The position numbers were made by a program, and so were the translations under genes. DNA of 64,000 nt from an uncultured Opitutales bacterium (GTDB lineage: Bacteria; Verrucomicrobiota; Verrucomicrobiia; Opitutales; Intestinicryptomonadaceae): the NCBI GenBank assembly GCA_900547395.1, contig URGP01000012.1, positions 1-64,000 on the forward strand. Direction: 5' to 3'. Below are positions 49,738 through 58,058 of the stretch, piece after piece. Below the pieces are notes generated by a model that was not told where the DNA came from, did no database searches, and was given only the letters and a program-made list of their open reading frames with translations. Positions within the stretch are counted from its first letter, which is position 1, and every line of letters starts with the position of its first letter.

Positions 49738-51249
49738 ATGAAGATATTTTTGTCGATAACAGGCAGATTTTTCGCGCTCATGCCGCGCTCTTTTTCAAGC
49801 GGCATTTGCAAGGCGATAGGCTTTCTCATAATTTATGTGCCAAATTCCCGCGCAAGGGTTGCCTTTTCCAACATAAAGCACTGCTTCCCGAACTTGCCAA
49901 AAAGCGAAATTCGAGAAATCGCATACGAATCCGCCAAGCGAATGGTGGAAATGGGGCTGTTTGTTTTGGCAAGCCCGTACATCGGCGAAAAAGAGCTGAA
50001 AAAACGCATACGCATTTCGGAATTTTTGAATTCGGAAATTGCAAAACTTCAAGAAAATCCTCGCCCTTTGGTTTTGATGATTCCGCATTTTTGCATGATG
50101 GAGTCCATTACCATGCTTCCGATGCTTTCTCCTTTGAAAATGCCGCAGACGGGAGTATTTTACCGCCCCTTTGACAACGACGGAATAGAGTCGTGGGTGA
50201 AGGAGACGAGGGAGCGTTACGGCGTCCATTTGCTGTCCCGAAAGGACGGGCTTTTCGCGGCGAACGACTTTTTGAAAAACAAGGGTTGCGTTGGCGTTTT
50301 GTTCGACCAGGACGCGGGGGCGGCGGGAGCTCTTTCGCCGTTTTTCGGAAGGCTTGCATCGACTTCGGAAATTGCGGAAATTCTTGCGCACAGGTGGCGG
50401 AGCGGAGTCGCCGTGGTTTGGGCGAAGCGCACGGGCTTTTGGAGCGCGGAAATCGACGGGGAATTTATAGAAGGCTCGGAGTCTGAAGAAATTTTGTTCA
50501 ATTTGAACTTATGGCTTGAAAACAAAATAAAAAGCGACGAAACCGCAAGGCGCGACTGGCTTTGGCTCCACAAGAGGTGGAAGACTCAGACCCATCCCAA
50601 GTACCGCTTCCAAATAAGGCATCGCAGGGTTGTTTTTGAGGAGTATTTAAAGCATTTTAATTTAAAAGAGCTTCCGAGGCGTTCAAATTTTATCTTCAAA
50701 ATGCCATCTGAATTGACAGAGGCGGTTTCGGTTTTGCCGATATTTTCCACTTTGCGCAAGGCGCGCCCCGATGCGGCGTTTACGCTATTGTTTAACGAGG
50801 ACATTGCTGAATGCTTTGAAGGATTGAGCGTTGCCGAGAGGGTTCTATCGCTACCGTTTGACGCGGCTAAGCGAAAAGATGTTTTAATGTCTTTAAGCGA
50901 AGAATATCCGGAACTTTTGGCGGTATTCGACGCTTCGTGCAGGTATGAATTTGACGCAAAGTTAATACGGGCGGCGCAATCTTACGGCTTTTTTAAAAAG
51001 GGCGGAAAGAAGCCGAAGTTTGTCAAGTTTTGCGCCGAGCTTTCGGAAGACGATTTTTCAAGGCCGATTTTGGAAAGGGTTGAGACAATGCTAAAAAATT
51101 ACGGCTTGAAAGAGCCGTTGGATTTTTCCGAAATAACATTTAAAAACCGCAATGGCGGTGCGGTTTTCGACGCAAAAAAGCTTTTAAAGTCGGCGTCAAA
51201 AGAAGAAATTGCGTCTTTACTTAAAAATTCCTCAAAAATAGCGTTCTAA
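49738..51249 (+). CDS. LpxL/HtrB-type acyltransferase fused to a GT9-like domain
   Basis: A 503-residue protein. Residues 1 to about 290 form a lipid A acyltransferase: an N-terminal membrane segment, IPHFCMMESITML near residue 120 with the catalytic H-x4-E, VFYRPFDNDGIESWV near 142, GVLFDQDAG near 187 and WLWLHKRWKTQ near 276. The last ~190 residues (from LTEAVSVLPIFSTLRKARPD near 325) resemble the N-terminal half of a heptosyltransferase-like GT9 domain, without a convincing second half. The result could transfer a secondary acyl chain to lipid A and also bind a sugar donor or core, but the GT9 part may be inactive. I chose the ATG at 49738 since the longer frame overlaps tyrA. Confidence 0.8.
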   Translation: MKIFLSITGRFFALMPRSFSSGICKAIGFLIIYVPNSRARVAFSNIKHCFPNLPKSEIREIAYESAKRMVEMGLFVLASPYIGEKELKKRIRISEFLNSEIAKLQENPRPLVLMIPHFCMMESITMLPMLSPLKMPQTGVFYRPFDNDGIESWVKETRERYGVHLLSRKDGLFAANDFLKNKGCVGVLFDQDAGAAGALSPFFGRLASTSEIAEILAHRWRSGVAVVWAKRTGFWSAEIDGEFIEGSESEEILFNLNLWLENKIKSDETARRDWLWLHKRWKTQTHPKYRFQIRHRRVVFEEYLKHFNLKELPRRSNFIFKMPSELTEAVSVLPIFSTLRKARPDAAFTLLFNEDIAECFEGLSVAERVLSLPFDAAKRKDVLMSLSEEYPELLAVFDASCRYEFDAKLIRAAQSYGFFKKGGKKPKFVKFCAELSEDDFSRPILERVETMLKNYGLKEPLDFSEITFKNRNGGAVFDAKKLLKSASKEEIASLLKNSSKIAF

Positions 51250-51305
51250 AAAAATTCAAAAAACAAATTGAGAATTTTTTAAAAATCGGCTTTTATATTT
51301 CTTGT

Positions 51306-52226
51306 ATGGAAATTGTAGATTTTAACGGGGAAAAACTTTATAAATGGACAGTCGGGGCTTCGACTTTCATCGCCTCTCCGACGCGCGGCGCGCGCCTTAT
51401 GAACTGGTTTTTGACGCTTGCGGACGGCTCTTTGAGGGACGTTATATATTGGCCCGACAACGCCGACATGAAAGGCGGCTTTGCCTCTGTTCGCGGCGGA
51501 AATCCGATTTTGTTTCCGTTTTGCGGCAGGAGCCACTTAAACGGAGAGCTTGGCAAGTGGAAAACTCCCGACGGAAGAATTTTAAATATGCCCCAGCACG
51601 GGTACGCGAGGCAGGGGGAGTTTGAAATTGTCGATATAACCGATTTTGCCTTTGTGGCAAAATTCAAGCCCGACGCGCAATGCCGCGAAAACTATCCCTA
51701 TGATTACGACTTTGTTGTAAGCTATCGCTTCAACGAATTTTCGATAGGCTGCGACCTGCGCCTTGCGAACAATTCCGATGTCGAAATTCCGTGGTGCGCG
51801 GGGCATCATTTTTATTTTAAAATGCCGTGGCACGACGGGGCTTCGCGGAAAGACTACCGCATAATTTGCGACGCCAAAAAAGCCTTTAAACTTGACGAAG
51901 CGGGCAAACTCTCTCCCGTGGAAGCGGCGTTTCCCGCCGATTTTTCGGACGGCAGGCTCTGGAACAGGATTAACTGCAAGCTCAAAACAAACATTGTGAA
52001 ATTCGGGCCTAAAAGCGGGGAAGAGGACATTGCAATCCGAATTGGCGAAAGCTCGAAGCCCGACGCTTGTGCGAGCGTCGTGACGTGGACTGAAAGCGAT
52101 GAAAGCCCGTTTTATTGCGTTGAGCCGTGGATGGGGCTGCCTAATTGCGCGGAGCATAAGAGCGGGCTTTCGCTTGTGAAGCCGCATTCCTCCCAGACAT
52201 TTTCAGTGGATATTTCCGTTTTTTAA
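51306..52226 (+). CDS. Aldose 1-epimerase family protein
   Basis: A 306-residue galactose-mutarotase-fold enzyme. NPILFPFCGR near residue 63, MPQHGYARQGEFEI near 97 and WCAGHHFYFKMPW near 165 contain the conserved His residues, and the C-terminal CVEPWMGLPN near 277 holds the likely catalytic Glu. It is close to D-hexose-6-phosphate mutarotases and GalM-like proteins. It should equilibrate alpha and beta sugar anomers before phosphorylation, and lies next to a PfkB sugar kinase that is convergent with it. Confidence 0.87.
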   Translation: MEIVDFNGEKLYKWTVGASTFIASPTRGARLMNWFLTLADGSLRDVIYWPDNADMKGGFASVRGGNPILFPFCGRSHLNGELGKWKTPDGRILNMPQHGYARQGEFEIVDITDFAFVAKFKPDAQCRENYPYDYDFVVSYRFNEFSIGCDLRLANNSDVEIPWCAGHHFYFKMPWHDGASRKDYRIICDAKKAFKLDEAGKLSPVEAAFPADFSDGRLWNRINCKLKTNIVKFGPKSGEEDIAIRIGESSKPDACASVVTWTESDESPFYCVEPWMGLPNCAEHKSGLSLVKPHSSQTFSVDISVF

Positions 52227-52266
52227 GGCTCGGTTGCAATTTTTTGCGCGAAAGCCGCAAAAATGA

Positions 52267-53106
52267 TTAAAGCTCTTTTGCGCAGACTTTCGCGGCAGAG
52301 ATTGCGGCGGCGTCTGACGCTTCCTCCGCAGTCTTTCCGTTTAGAATTTCAAAGATAAAGCGCGCAGTGAAAGCGTCTCCCGCTCCGACGGTATCGACTA
52401 TCTTTTCCGCCTTGCTCTTGCCTGTTATTTCCCTGTCTTCGCAGACTATAATGTGCCCGTCGGCTCCGCGGGTCAAAACCAGATAGTTTAGGTTGAACAT
52501 CTTAAAAATCTTGCGCGCGCATTCGGTTTGGCTTCCGCATATCGAGAACATTTGGGAAATGACGGGCAGTTCTTCCTCGTTTATTTTCAGAATGTTTGCG
52601 ATTTCCAGAGAGCTTGTTATTATTTCCTTTGAATAGAAGTTTTGGCGCAGATTTGCGTCAAAGACTTTCAGGCATTTTTTTGACGATGACCGAATTATTT
52701 TGAAGAGGTTTTGCCGCGAAACGTCGCTTCTTTGCGCGAGAGTGCCGAATGCGATGGCGTTTGAGCGCGCCGCAAATTCTACCGCCTGCGGCGTTATTTC
52801 GATTTTATCCCAGGCGGCAGGGGAGCATATTTCGTATGAGGGGGCGTTGTTTTCGATTTTTACGAGAACCTTGCCGGTTTCTTCGCCTTCAAGCTCCTGC
52901 ACAAAATCGGAAGGCATTCCTTCGTGCGCCATAAAATTGAATACTTCCGCGCCGTTTTCGTCTTTGCCTACCGCGCTTAAAATGTAGGCGTCCGCGCCGA
53001 ACTTTCGTGAAAAGCGCGCAAAGTTAAACGGGGCTCCGCCCAAAATTTTTTTATTTTCAAAAATATCCCAAACAATTTCTCCGAAAGATAAAATTTTCTT
53101 TTGCAT
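52267..53106 (-). CDS. PfkB family sugar kinase (fructokinase-like)
   Basis: A 279-residue ribokinase-fold kinase. GGAPFNFARFSRKFGADAYILSAVGKDENG near residue 18 (key residues GGAPFNFA and SAVGKDE) and the ATP-binding DTVGAGDAFTARF near residue 238 are diagnostic; AGDAF includes the catalytic Asp. It most resembles fructokinases. It is convergent with the aldose-1-epimerase gene; 40 bp separate them, with no strong terminator. Confidence 0.9.
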   Translation of the reverse strand: MQKKILSFGEIVWDIFENKKILGGAPFNFARFSRKFGADAYILSAVGKDENGAEVFNFMAHEGMPSDFVQELEGEETGKVLVKIENNAPSYEICSPAAWDKIEITPQAVEFAARSNAIAFGTLAQRSDVSRQNLFKIIRSSSKKCLKVFDANLRQNFYSKEIITSSLEIANILKINEEELPVISQMFSICGSQTECARKIFKMFNLNYLVLTRGADGHIIVCEDREITGKSKAEKIVDTVGAGDAFTARFIFEILNGKTAEEASDAAAISAAKVCAKEL

Positions 53107-53237
53107 AATCTTGTTTTTTATCGGTTTTTAGACGTTTGTTTTTAAAGATTTTTTATTCAAAGAAATTACGGTTTGCAAAATGAAACTTTTTATAAAAAAT
53201 CGCGTTTAAACGATTATAAAATTTTTTAGTTTTGTCT

Positions 53238-54512
53238 ATGAAGAAATCTTTACTTTCTAAGAGAAATTTTTTTGTTTTTATTGCGGTTTTGGCTGTGGCG
53301 TTGGGAGCTTATTTCCATTTTTCCGCGCCAAAGGAGGAAATTCCGCCCTACAAAACTTCAGAAATCACCCTAAGGGACATTACGGTTTCAATAGACGCGA
53401 CGGGAACGGTGGAGCCTGAGGATTTGGTCGATGTCGGCGCGAGAGTTTCGGGGGAAATTTTGGAATTTGGCAAAGACGTTGACGGAAATCTTGTCGATTA
53501 CGGTTCGCGAGTGAAAGAGGGCGAGCTTTTGGCACTTATTGATGACCAAATTCCCCAGTCGGATTTATTGGTTGCCAAGGCTAAGCTTAGCGCGGCAAAC
53601 TCCAATTTGGAGCAGGCGAAAGCAAGCCTTGCGCAGGCAAAGGCGTCTTTCAACAGAGCGGAGCGCGACTGGCTCAGAATTAAAAACCTCGAAGTGGGGG
53701 AGGCAATTTCGCAGGCTTCGCACGATTCTTATCTTTCCGAATACGAACAGTCCGCCGCCCAGATTGACGTCTGCAAGGCGTCCATAAAAACCGCGCAGGC
53801 TGAAATCGAGCAGGCGCAGGCAAACGTGAAAACGGCGGAGCGCAATTTGAGCTACTGCAAAATAAAGGCGCCCGTTGACGGCGTTGTTATCGACAGAAAA
53901 GTGAACATAGGTCAGACGGTTGTTTCAAACATGAGCGTAAGCTCCCTCTTTTCGATAGCCAAAGACTTGAAAAAAATGGAAGTTTGGGCGTCGGTAAACG
54001 AAGCCGACATAGGTTATGTTAAGCCGGGGCAAAACGTTTCGTTTACCGTTGACGCCATGCCCTCTGAAATATTTTACGGCAAGGTTGGCAAAATCAGGCT
54101 GAATGCCACCATGTCCCAAAACGTGGTGACTTACATCGTTGAAGTCGTGGTTGACAATTCCGACGAAAAGCTGCTGCCGTATCTCACTGCGAATTTGAAG
54201 TTTGAGGTCGAGTCTGCAAAAGGGGTATTGAGCGTGCCAAATTCCGCATTGAGATGGTCTCCTTTTGGCACGTCGGAAAACTTGGGCAAGGGGCGCGGCG
54301 CAATTTGGATTTTGAACGGTTCGCAAATTTTCAAGGTGGAAGTTAAGACTGGAATTTCCGACGGCGCGTTTACCGCCGTTTATTCCGACAAGCTTAAAGG
54401 CGGCGAAATCGTGGTTACGGGCATAAATTCAAACGAAGATGCGGCTTCTTCTGCGGCGTCCAATCCGTTTATGCCAAAACCTCCGCATGCCCGCAAGAAA
54501 AACGGCAAGTAA
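53238..54512 (+). CDS. MacA-type periplasmic adaptor (membrane fusion protein)
   Basis: A 424-residue membrane fusion protein. An N-terminal anchor (about residues 8-27, NFFVFIAVLAVALGAYFHF) precedes the beta-barrel, lipoyl and alpha-hairpin domains. The hairpin (about 115-210) contains repeated Ala/Gln-rich heptads (LEQAKASLAQAKASFNRAE; AEIEQAQANVKTAERNL). PVDGVVIDRKVNIGQTVV near residue 215 is the second half of the lipoyl domain. It links the MacB-type ABC permease with the outer-membrane channel. Its stop lies 5 bp before the ATPase gene; the ATG at 53238 was preferred over the TTG two codons upstream. Confidence 0.92.
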   Translation: MKKSLLSKRNFFVFIAVLAVALGAYFHFSAPKEEIPPYKTSEITLRDITVSIDATGTVEPEDLVDVGARVSGEILEFGKDVDGNLVDYGSRVKEGELLALIDDQIPQSDLLVAKAKLSAANSNLEQAKASLAQAKASFNRAERDWLRIKNLEVGEAISQASHDSYLSEYEQSAAQIDVCKASIKTAQAEIEQAQANVKTAERNLSYCKIKAPVDGVVIDRKVNIGQTVVSNMSVSSLFSIAKDLKKMEVWASVNEADIGYVKPGQNVSFTVDAMPSEIFYGKVGKIRLNATMSQNVVTYIVEVVVDNSDEKLLPYLTANLKFEVESAKGVLSVPNSALRWSPFGTSENLGKGRGAIWILNGSQIFKVEVKTGISDGAFTAVYSDKLKGGEIVVTGINSNEDAASSAASNPFMPKPPHARKKNGK

Positions 54513-54517
54513 GGATT

Positions 54518-55207
54518 ATGAATTTGATAAGTCTCAAAAACATTTGCAAAACCTACATTGTGGGCGATGTAAAACTGCCTGTTTTAAAGTCTATTTCCTT
54601 AGACGTCAAAAAAGGAGAGATGCTTGCGCTTACGGGGACTTCGGGATCAGGCAAAAGCACGCTCATGAATATTTTGGGCTGTCTTGACCGCCCGACTTCG
54701 GGAGAGTATTTTTTGGAGGGCGTTGAAATTTCAAGGCTTGACAACGACGGCAGGGCGGATGTCCGCAACAAAAAGATAGGCTTTGTCTTCCAGAGCTTCA
54801 ATTTGCTTCCGAGAACTTCCGCCCTTGAAAACGTCATAATGCCGCTCTTTTACACGGCAAATCATTTGAGCGAAAAACAGATGCTTGAACGCGGTGAGCA
54901 AATGCTCGAAAAAGTCGGGCTTAAAGACAGAATGATGCACGAGCCCTCCCAGCTTTCGGGAGGCCAGCAGCAGAGGGTCGCAATCGCGAGGGCTCTTGTA
55001 AATTCTCCCGAAATCCTATTTGCGGACGAGCCTACGGGGAATTTGGACAGCAGAATGAGCGAGGAAATCATGGATATGTTCTGCCAAATAAACGAATGCG
55101 ACGGAGTGAGCGTCGTGCTTGTGACGCACGAGCCGGAAATCGCCGAAAAGGCGAAGAGGGTGGTGCGCTTAATTGACGGAGAAATAACGGACGACAGGAT
55201 TATATGA
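54518..55207 (+). CDS. MacB-type ABC transporter ATP-binding protein
   Basis: A 229-residue ABC ATPase of the LolD/MacB branch. Walker A is GTSGSGKSTLMN near residue 38, the Q-loop FVFQSFNLLPR near 90, the signature LSGGQQQRVAIARAL near 145 and Walker B EILFADEPTGNLDS near 167. In this organism the ATPase and permease are separate proteins, unlike the fused MacB of enterobacteria. It overlaps the permease gene by 4 bases. Confidence 0.94.
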   Translation: MNLISLKNICKTYIVGDVKLPVLKSISLDVKKGEMLALTGTSGSGKSTLMNILGCLDRPTSGEYFLEGVEISRLDNDGRADVRNKKIGFVFQSFNLLPRTSALENVIMPLFYTANHLSEKQMLERGEQMLEKVGLKDRMMHEPSQLSGGQQQRVAIARALVNSPEILFADEPTGNLDSRMSEEIMDMFCQINECDGVSVVLVTHEPEIAEKAKRVVRLIDGEITDDRII

Positions 55208-56553
55208 AAAACTGGCGCATATTGAAATCGGCATTGAAGTCCATTTTGCGCAATCCCATGCGCACGTTTTTGACGACGCTTGGCATTGTGATTGGCATTG
55301 CCGCGGTCATTGCCCTCATGGAAGTCGGAGCCGGCGCGCAGGACAGCTTAAAAAAGAGCATTTCCGCCATGGGCGTAAATTCCATAACTGTACGCCCCGG
55401 CGCGGGAATGATGGGCGGGGTCAGCTCAGGCGCGGGTTCAAAGGCGAATTTGACGGCGCAGGACGTTTCGGAAATTTTAAAGGAATGCCCGTCCGTAAAA
55501 CTTGCCACTCCCGTGATTTCAGTCAGGGGGCAGGTTGTTTACGGCGGCAAAAACTGGAGTCCGTTCGGCATCAGCGGCGTCAACGAGGATTATCTTGAAA
55601 TTGGCAATTGGCAGGTTGCGGACGGAGAGATGTTTTCAAAATTGCAGGTATTAAGAGGGTCGAAAGTATGCCTTATAGGCTCTACCGTAAAGCGTGAACT
55701 CTTTGGGAGTGAAGACCCTCTCGGCAAAGACATACGCATACAAAACGTGCTTTTCAAGGTGATAGGGGTTCTTAAAAGCAAGGGCGCGAACATGATTGGC
55801 ATGGACCAGGACGACACTGTGATAGCTCCGTGGACTGCCGTTAAAGCGCGGCTTACGGGCGCGGGGCAGACTTCCATTTCATCGGTATCTTCTTCCTCTT
55901 CGACCACGGCAACTTCCACTTCTTCAACTTATCCCGATGCCACAAGCCTTTATCCGCCGTCGTCCGACTCCAATTTGCCGCCCGTGCGCTTTCAGAATGT
56001 TGACAGCATTTCCGCATGGGCGAGAACTCCCGAGCTTGTAGATTCCGCCGTGGAGGAAATAACGAAGGTTTTGCGCTCTACCCACAAGCTTGCAAGCGGT
56101 GTGGAAAACGATTTTCAAATCCGCACAATGTCAGAATTTTCCGATTTCCTTACGGGCTCTACCAAGAACATGACAAACCTTTTGCTTTGCGTGGCGTTCA
56201 TTTCGCTTATCGTGGGAGGTGTAGGCATCATGAACATAATGCTTGTATCCGTGACTGAAAGGACGCGCGAAATCGGGCTTAGAATGGCAGTTGGCGCGAA
56301 GAAGCGCGACATACTCCGCCAGTTTCTCGTGGAATCTGTCGTGATATGCTTTATGGGCGGATTGATTGGTATTGCTTTCGGGCACGGCGCGTCAATGGTT
56401 TTGGCGTCTGCGATGAAGTGGCCCTCGACAGTTTCCTACTCTGCAATATTGCTCTCTGTGGGTGTTTCCGTTTTGGTGGGGGTGGTGTTCGGATATTATC
56501 CCGCATGGAAAGCCGCAAGACTTGACCCTATTGAAGCTTTGAGATATGAATAA
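55204..56553 (+). CDS. MacB/FtsX-type ABC permease
   Basis: A 449-residue inner-membrane protein with one N-terminal helix (about residues 18-38, TFLTTLGIVIGIAAVIALM), a periplasmic MacB_PCD domain (about 40-320) and three C-terminal helices (about 325-345, 375-400 and 410-435), as in MacB permeases. A Ser/Thr-rich insertion at about residues 225-260 is noted separately. It should export an antibiotic, toxin, peptide or lipid by mechanotransmission. It overlaps the NodT-type gene by 8 bases. Confidence 0.92.
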   Translation: MKNWRILKSALKSILRNPMRTFLTTLGIVIGIAAVIALMEVGAGAQDSLKKSISAMGVNSITVRPGAGMMGGVSSGAGSKANLTAQDVSEILKECPSVKLATPVISVRGQVVYGGKNWSPFGISGVNEDYLEIGNWQVADGEMFSKLQVLRGSKVCLIGSTVKRELFGSEDPLGKDIRIQNVLFKVIGVLKSKGANMIGMDQDDTVIAPWTAVKARLTGAGQTSISSVSSSSSTTATSTSSTYPDATSLYPPSSDSNLPPVRFQNVDSISAWARTPELVDSAVEEITKVLRSTHKLASGVENDFQIRTMSEFSDFLTGSTKNMTNLLLCVAFISLIVGGVGIMNIMLVSVTERTREIGLRMAVGAKKRDILRQFLVESVVICFMGGLIGIAFGHGASMVLASAMKWPSTVSYSAILLSVGVSVLVGVVFGYYPAWKAARLDPIEALRYE

Positions 56554-57949
56554 AAAATACATGCCTTTGTTTTTTGCCGCGTTGCTGTTCGGTTGCGCGC
56601 TAGGTCCCGACTTTGAAAAACCCGAATACGGGCAAATGCCGAAGTTTTTCGACGCTGAAAATGCCCCTCTTTTCAAGGCGGTGGAAGACGGCGGCGACAT
56701 CGAAAAGTGGTGGGAAGTTTTTGACGATCCGCTTCTAAATTCTTTGATAGAGCGGGCGTTGGAGCATAATTTCGACTTGAACATCGCAAGAATTTCCGTT
56801 GAGCAGGCGGGGTATCAGCTTGGAATTTCCAAAAGCGGGCTGTTTCCCGTTTTGGACGCAAAGGGCGGCTTTGCCGAAAGGGGAAACATGAGCGGCTCTT
56901 CGCGCGGCTACACTTCCGCGGAGCTTGGAGTCGGATGGGAAATCGATGTATTCGGCGGCGTCCGCTGGGGCATTGAAAGCGTTGAAGCTGATTACAAGGC
57001 GGCGGAAGCGAATAAGAATGCGGTTCGCATAAAGGTTGCAAGCGATGTTGCAAGTGCCTATTTTCTTTACAGGTTTTACTGCGAGGATTTGTCTATTACC
57101 CGCAAAAATTTGGAAACGCAGGAAAAGACGTTGAAAGTCATAAAAGAGCGTTTGGAAAACCGCCTGATTGCAAAGCTCGACTATGTGCGCTCCGAAGCCC
57201 AGCTTAGGTCAACGCTTTCGCAAATCCCTTCCATCGAAGCGCAAAAGGAATCGGCAAGATACGCCCTCGAACTTTTGCTCGGCTTAAATTCAGGCGCGCT
57301 CAAAGAGGAGCTTAAAGGCGTTTCGGGGCTTCCCGAATTTGAGAAATTCGTTTCCGTGCAAGTCCCCGCAAAACTCTTGGAACGCCGCCCCGACATAATT
57401 GAGGCGGAATACAGGCTTCATTCTGCCGTCGCAAAAATAGGAGAGGCGGAGGCTGACTTTTATCCAAAGTTTTCGATAACGGGCAATATTTCGTACAGCG
57501 CGCCCGCGAAGGCGAATTTGTTTGACAGCCAATACGGCTCTTGGAGCGTCGGGCCTACTGTTTCGTGGAATTTGTTTAGCGCGGGCAAGACTTATTACAA
57601 CGTGAAATTGCAGGAGTCGCTTGCAAAAGAAGCGGGCGTTTCCTGGGAGAAGGTGGTTGCAACCGCCGTTAAAGAAGTACAGGAAGCCATGGTTTCTTCA
57701 GTGAAACAGCGCGAGAAAACGGAAATTCTTAAAGATGTTGTAAAGAGCAATATCGACGCCTACGAGCTTTCTTTCAAGCTTTTCAAGGCGGGAGAGCTGG
57801 AGTTTTTGGACTTGCTTGACGTTCAGCGCACAATGCTCGCGGCAGAGCAGTCTCTGCTTGAATCGCGCAGGCAGTCCTTGGATAACATAATTCTTCTTTA
57901 CAAGTCCCTCGGCGGCGGATGGCAAAACAACGCCGAAAATAAAGATTAG
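56546..57949 (+). CDS. NodT/OprM-type outer-membrane efflux lipoprotein
   Basis: A 467-residue TolC-like channel. The signal peptide ends at a lipobox, LLFGC (Cys at about residue 17), so it is a lipoprotein. Two repeats of the outer-membrane efflux domain are expected from the Ala/Leu-rich helical regions (e.g. VASAYFLYRFYCEDLSITR near 170 and VATAVKEVQEAMVSSV near 370). RPDIIEAEYRLHSAVAKIGEAEADFYPKFS (residues about 280-309; key residues RPDI and AEADFYP) is the hallmark of the family. It completes the four-gene operon adaptor-ATPase-permease-channel. Confidence 0.93.
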   Translation: MNKKYMPLFFAALLFGCALGPDFEKPEYGQMPKFFDAENAPLFKAVEDGGDIEKWWEVFDDPLLNSLIERALEHNFDLNIARISVEQAGYQLGISKSGLFPVLDAKGGFAERGNMSGSSRGYTSAELGVGWEIDVFGGVRWGIESVEADYKAAEANKNAVRIKVASDVASAYFLYRFYCEDLSITRKNLETQEKTLKVIKERLENRLIAKLDYVRSEAQLRSTLSQIPSIEAQKESARYALELLLGLNSGALKEELKGVSGLPEFEKFVSVQVPAKLLERRPDIIEAEYRLHSAVAKIGEAEADFYPKFSITGNISYSAPAKANLFDSQYGSWSVGPTVSWNLFSAGKTYYNVKLQESLAKEAGVSWEKVVATAVKEVQEAMVSSVKQREKTEILKDVVKSNIDAYELSFKLFKAGELEFLDLLDVQRTMLAAEQSLLESRRQSLDNIILLYKSLGGGWQNNAENKD

Positions 57950-58058
57950 TCTTTTGCCAATTTTGAAAATTCGAAAAATCTTGTTTTTTTCGGATTTTTT
58001 TACATATTTATGAAAAATTGAACATTTTTATAATATAAAGAGGAAGAGTTAAAAAAAT

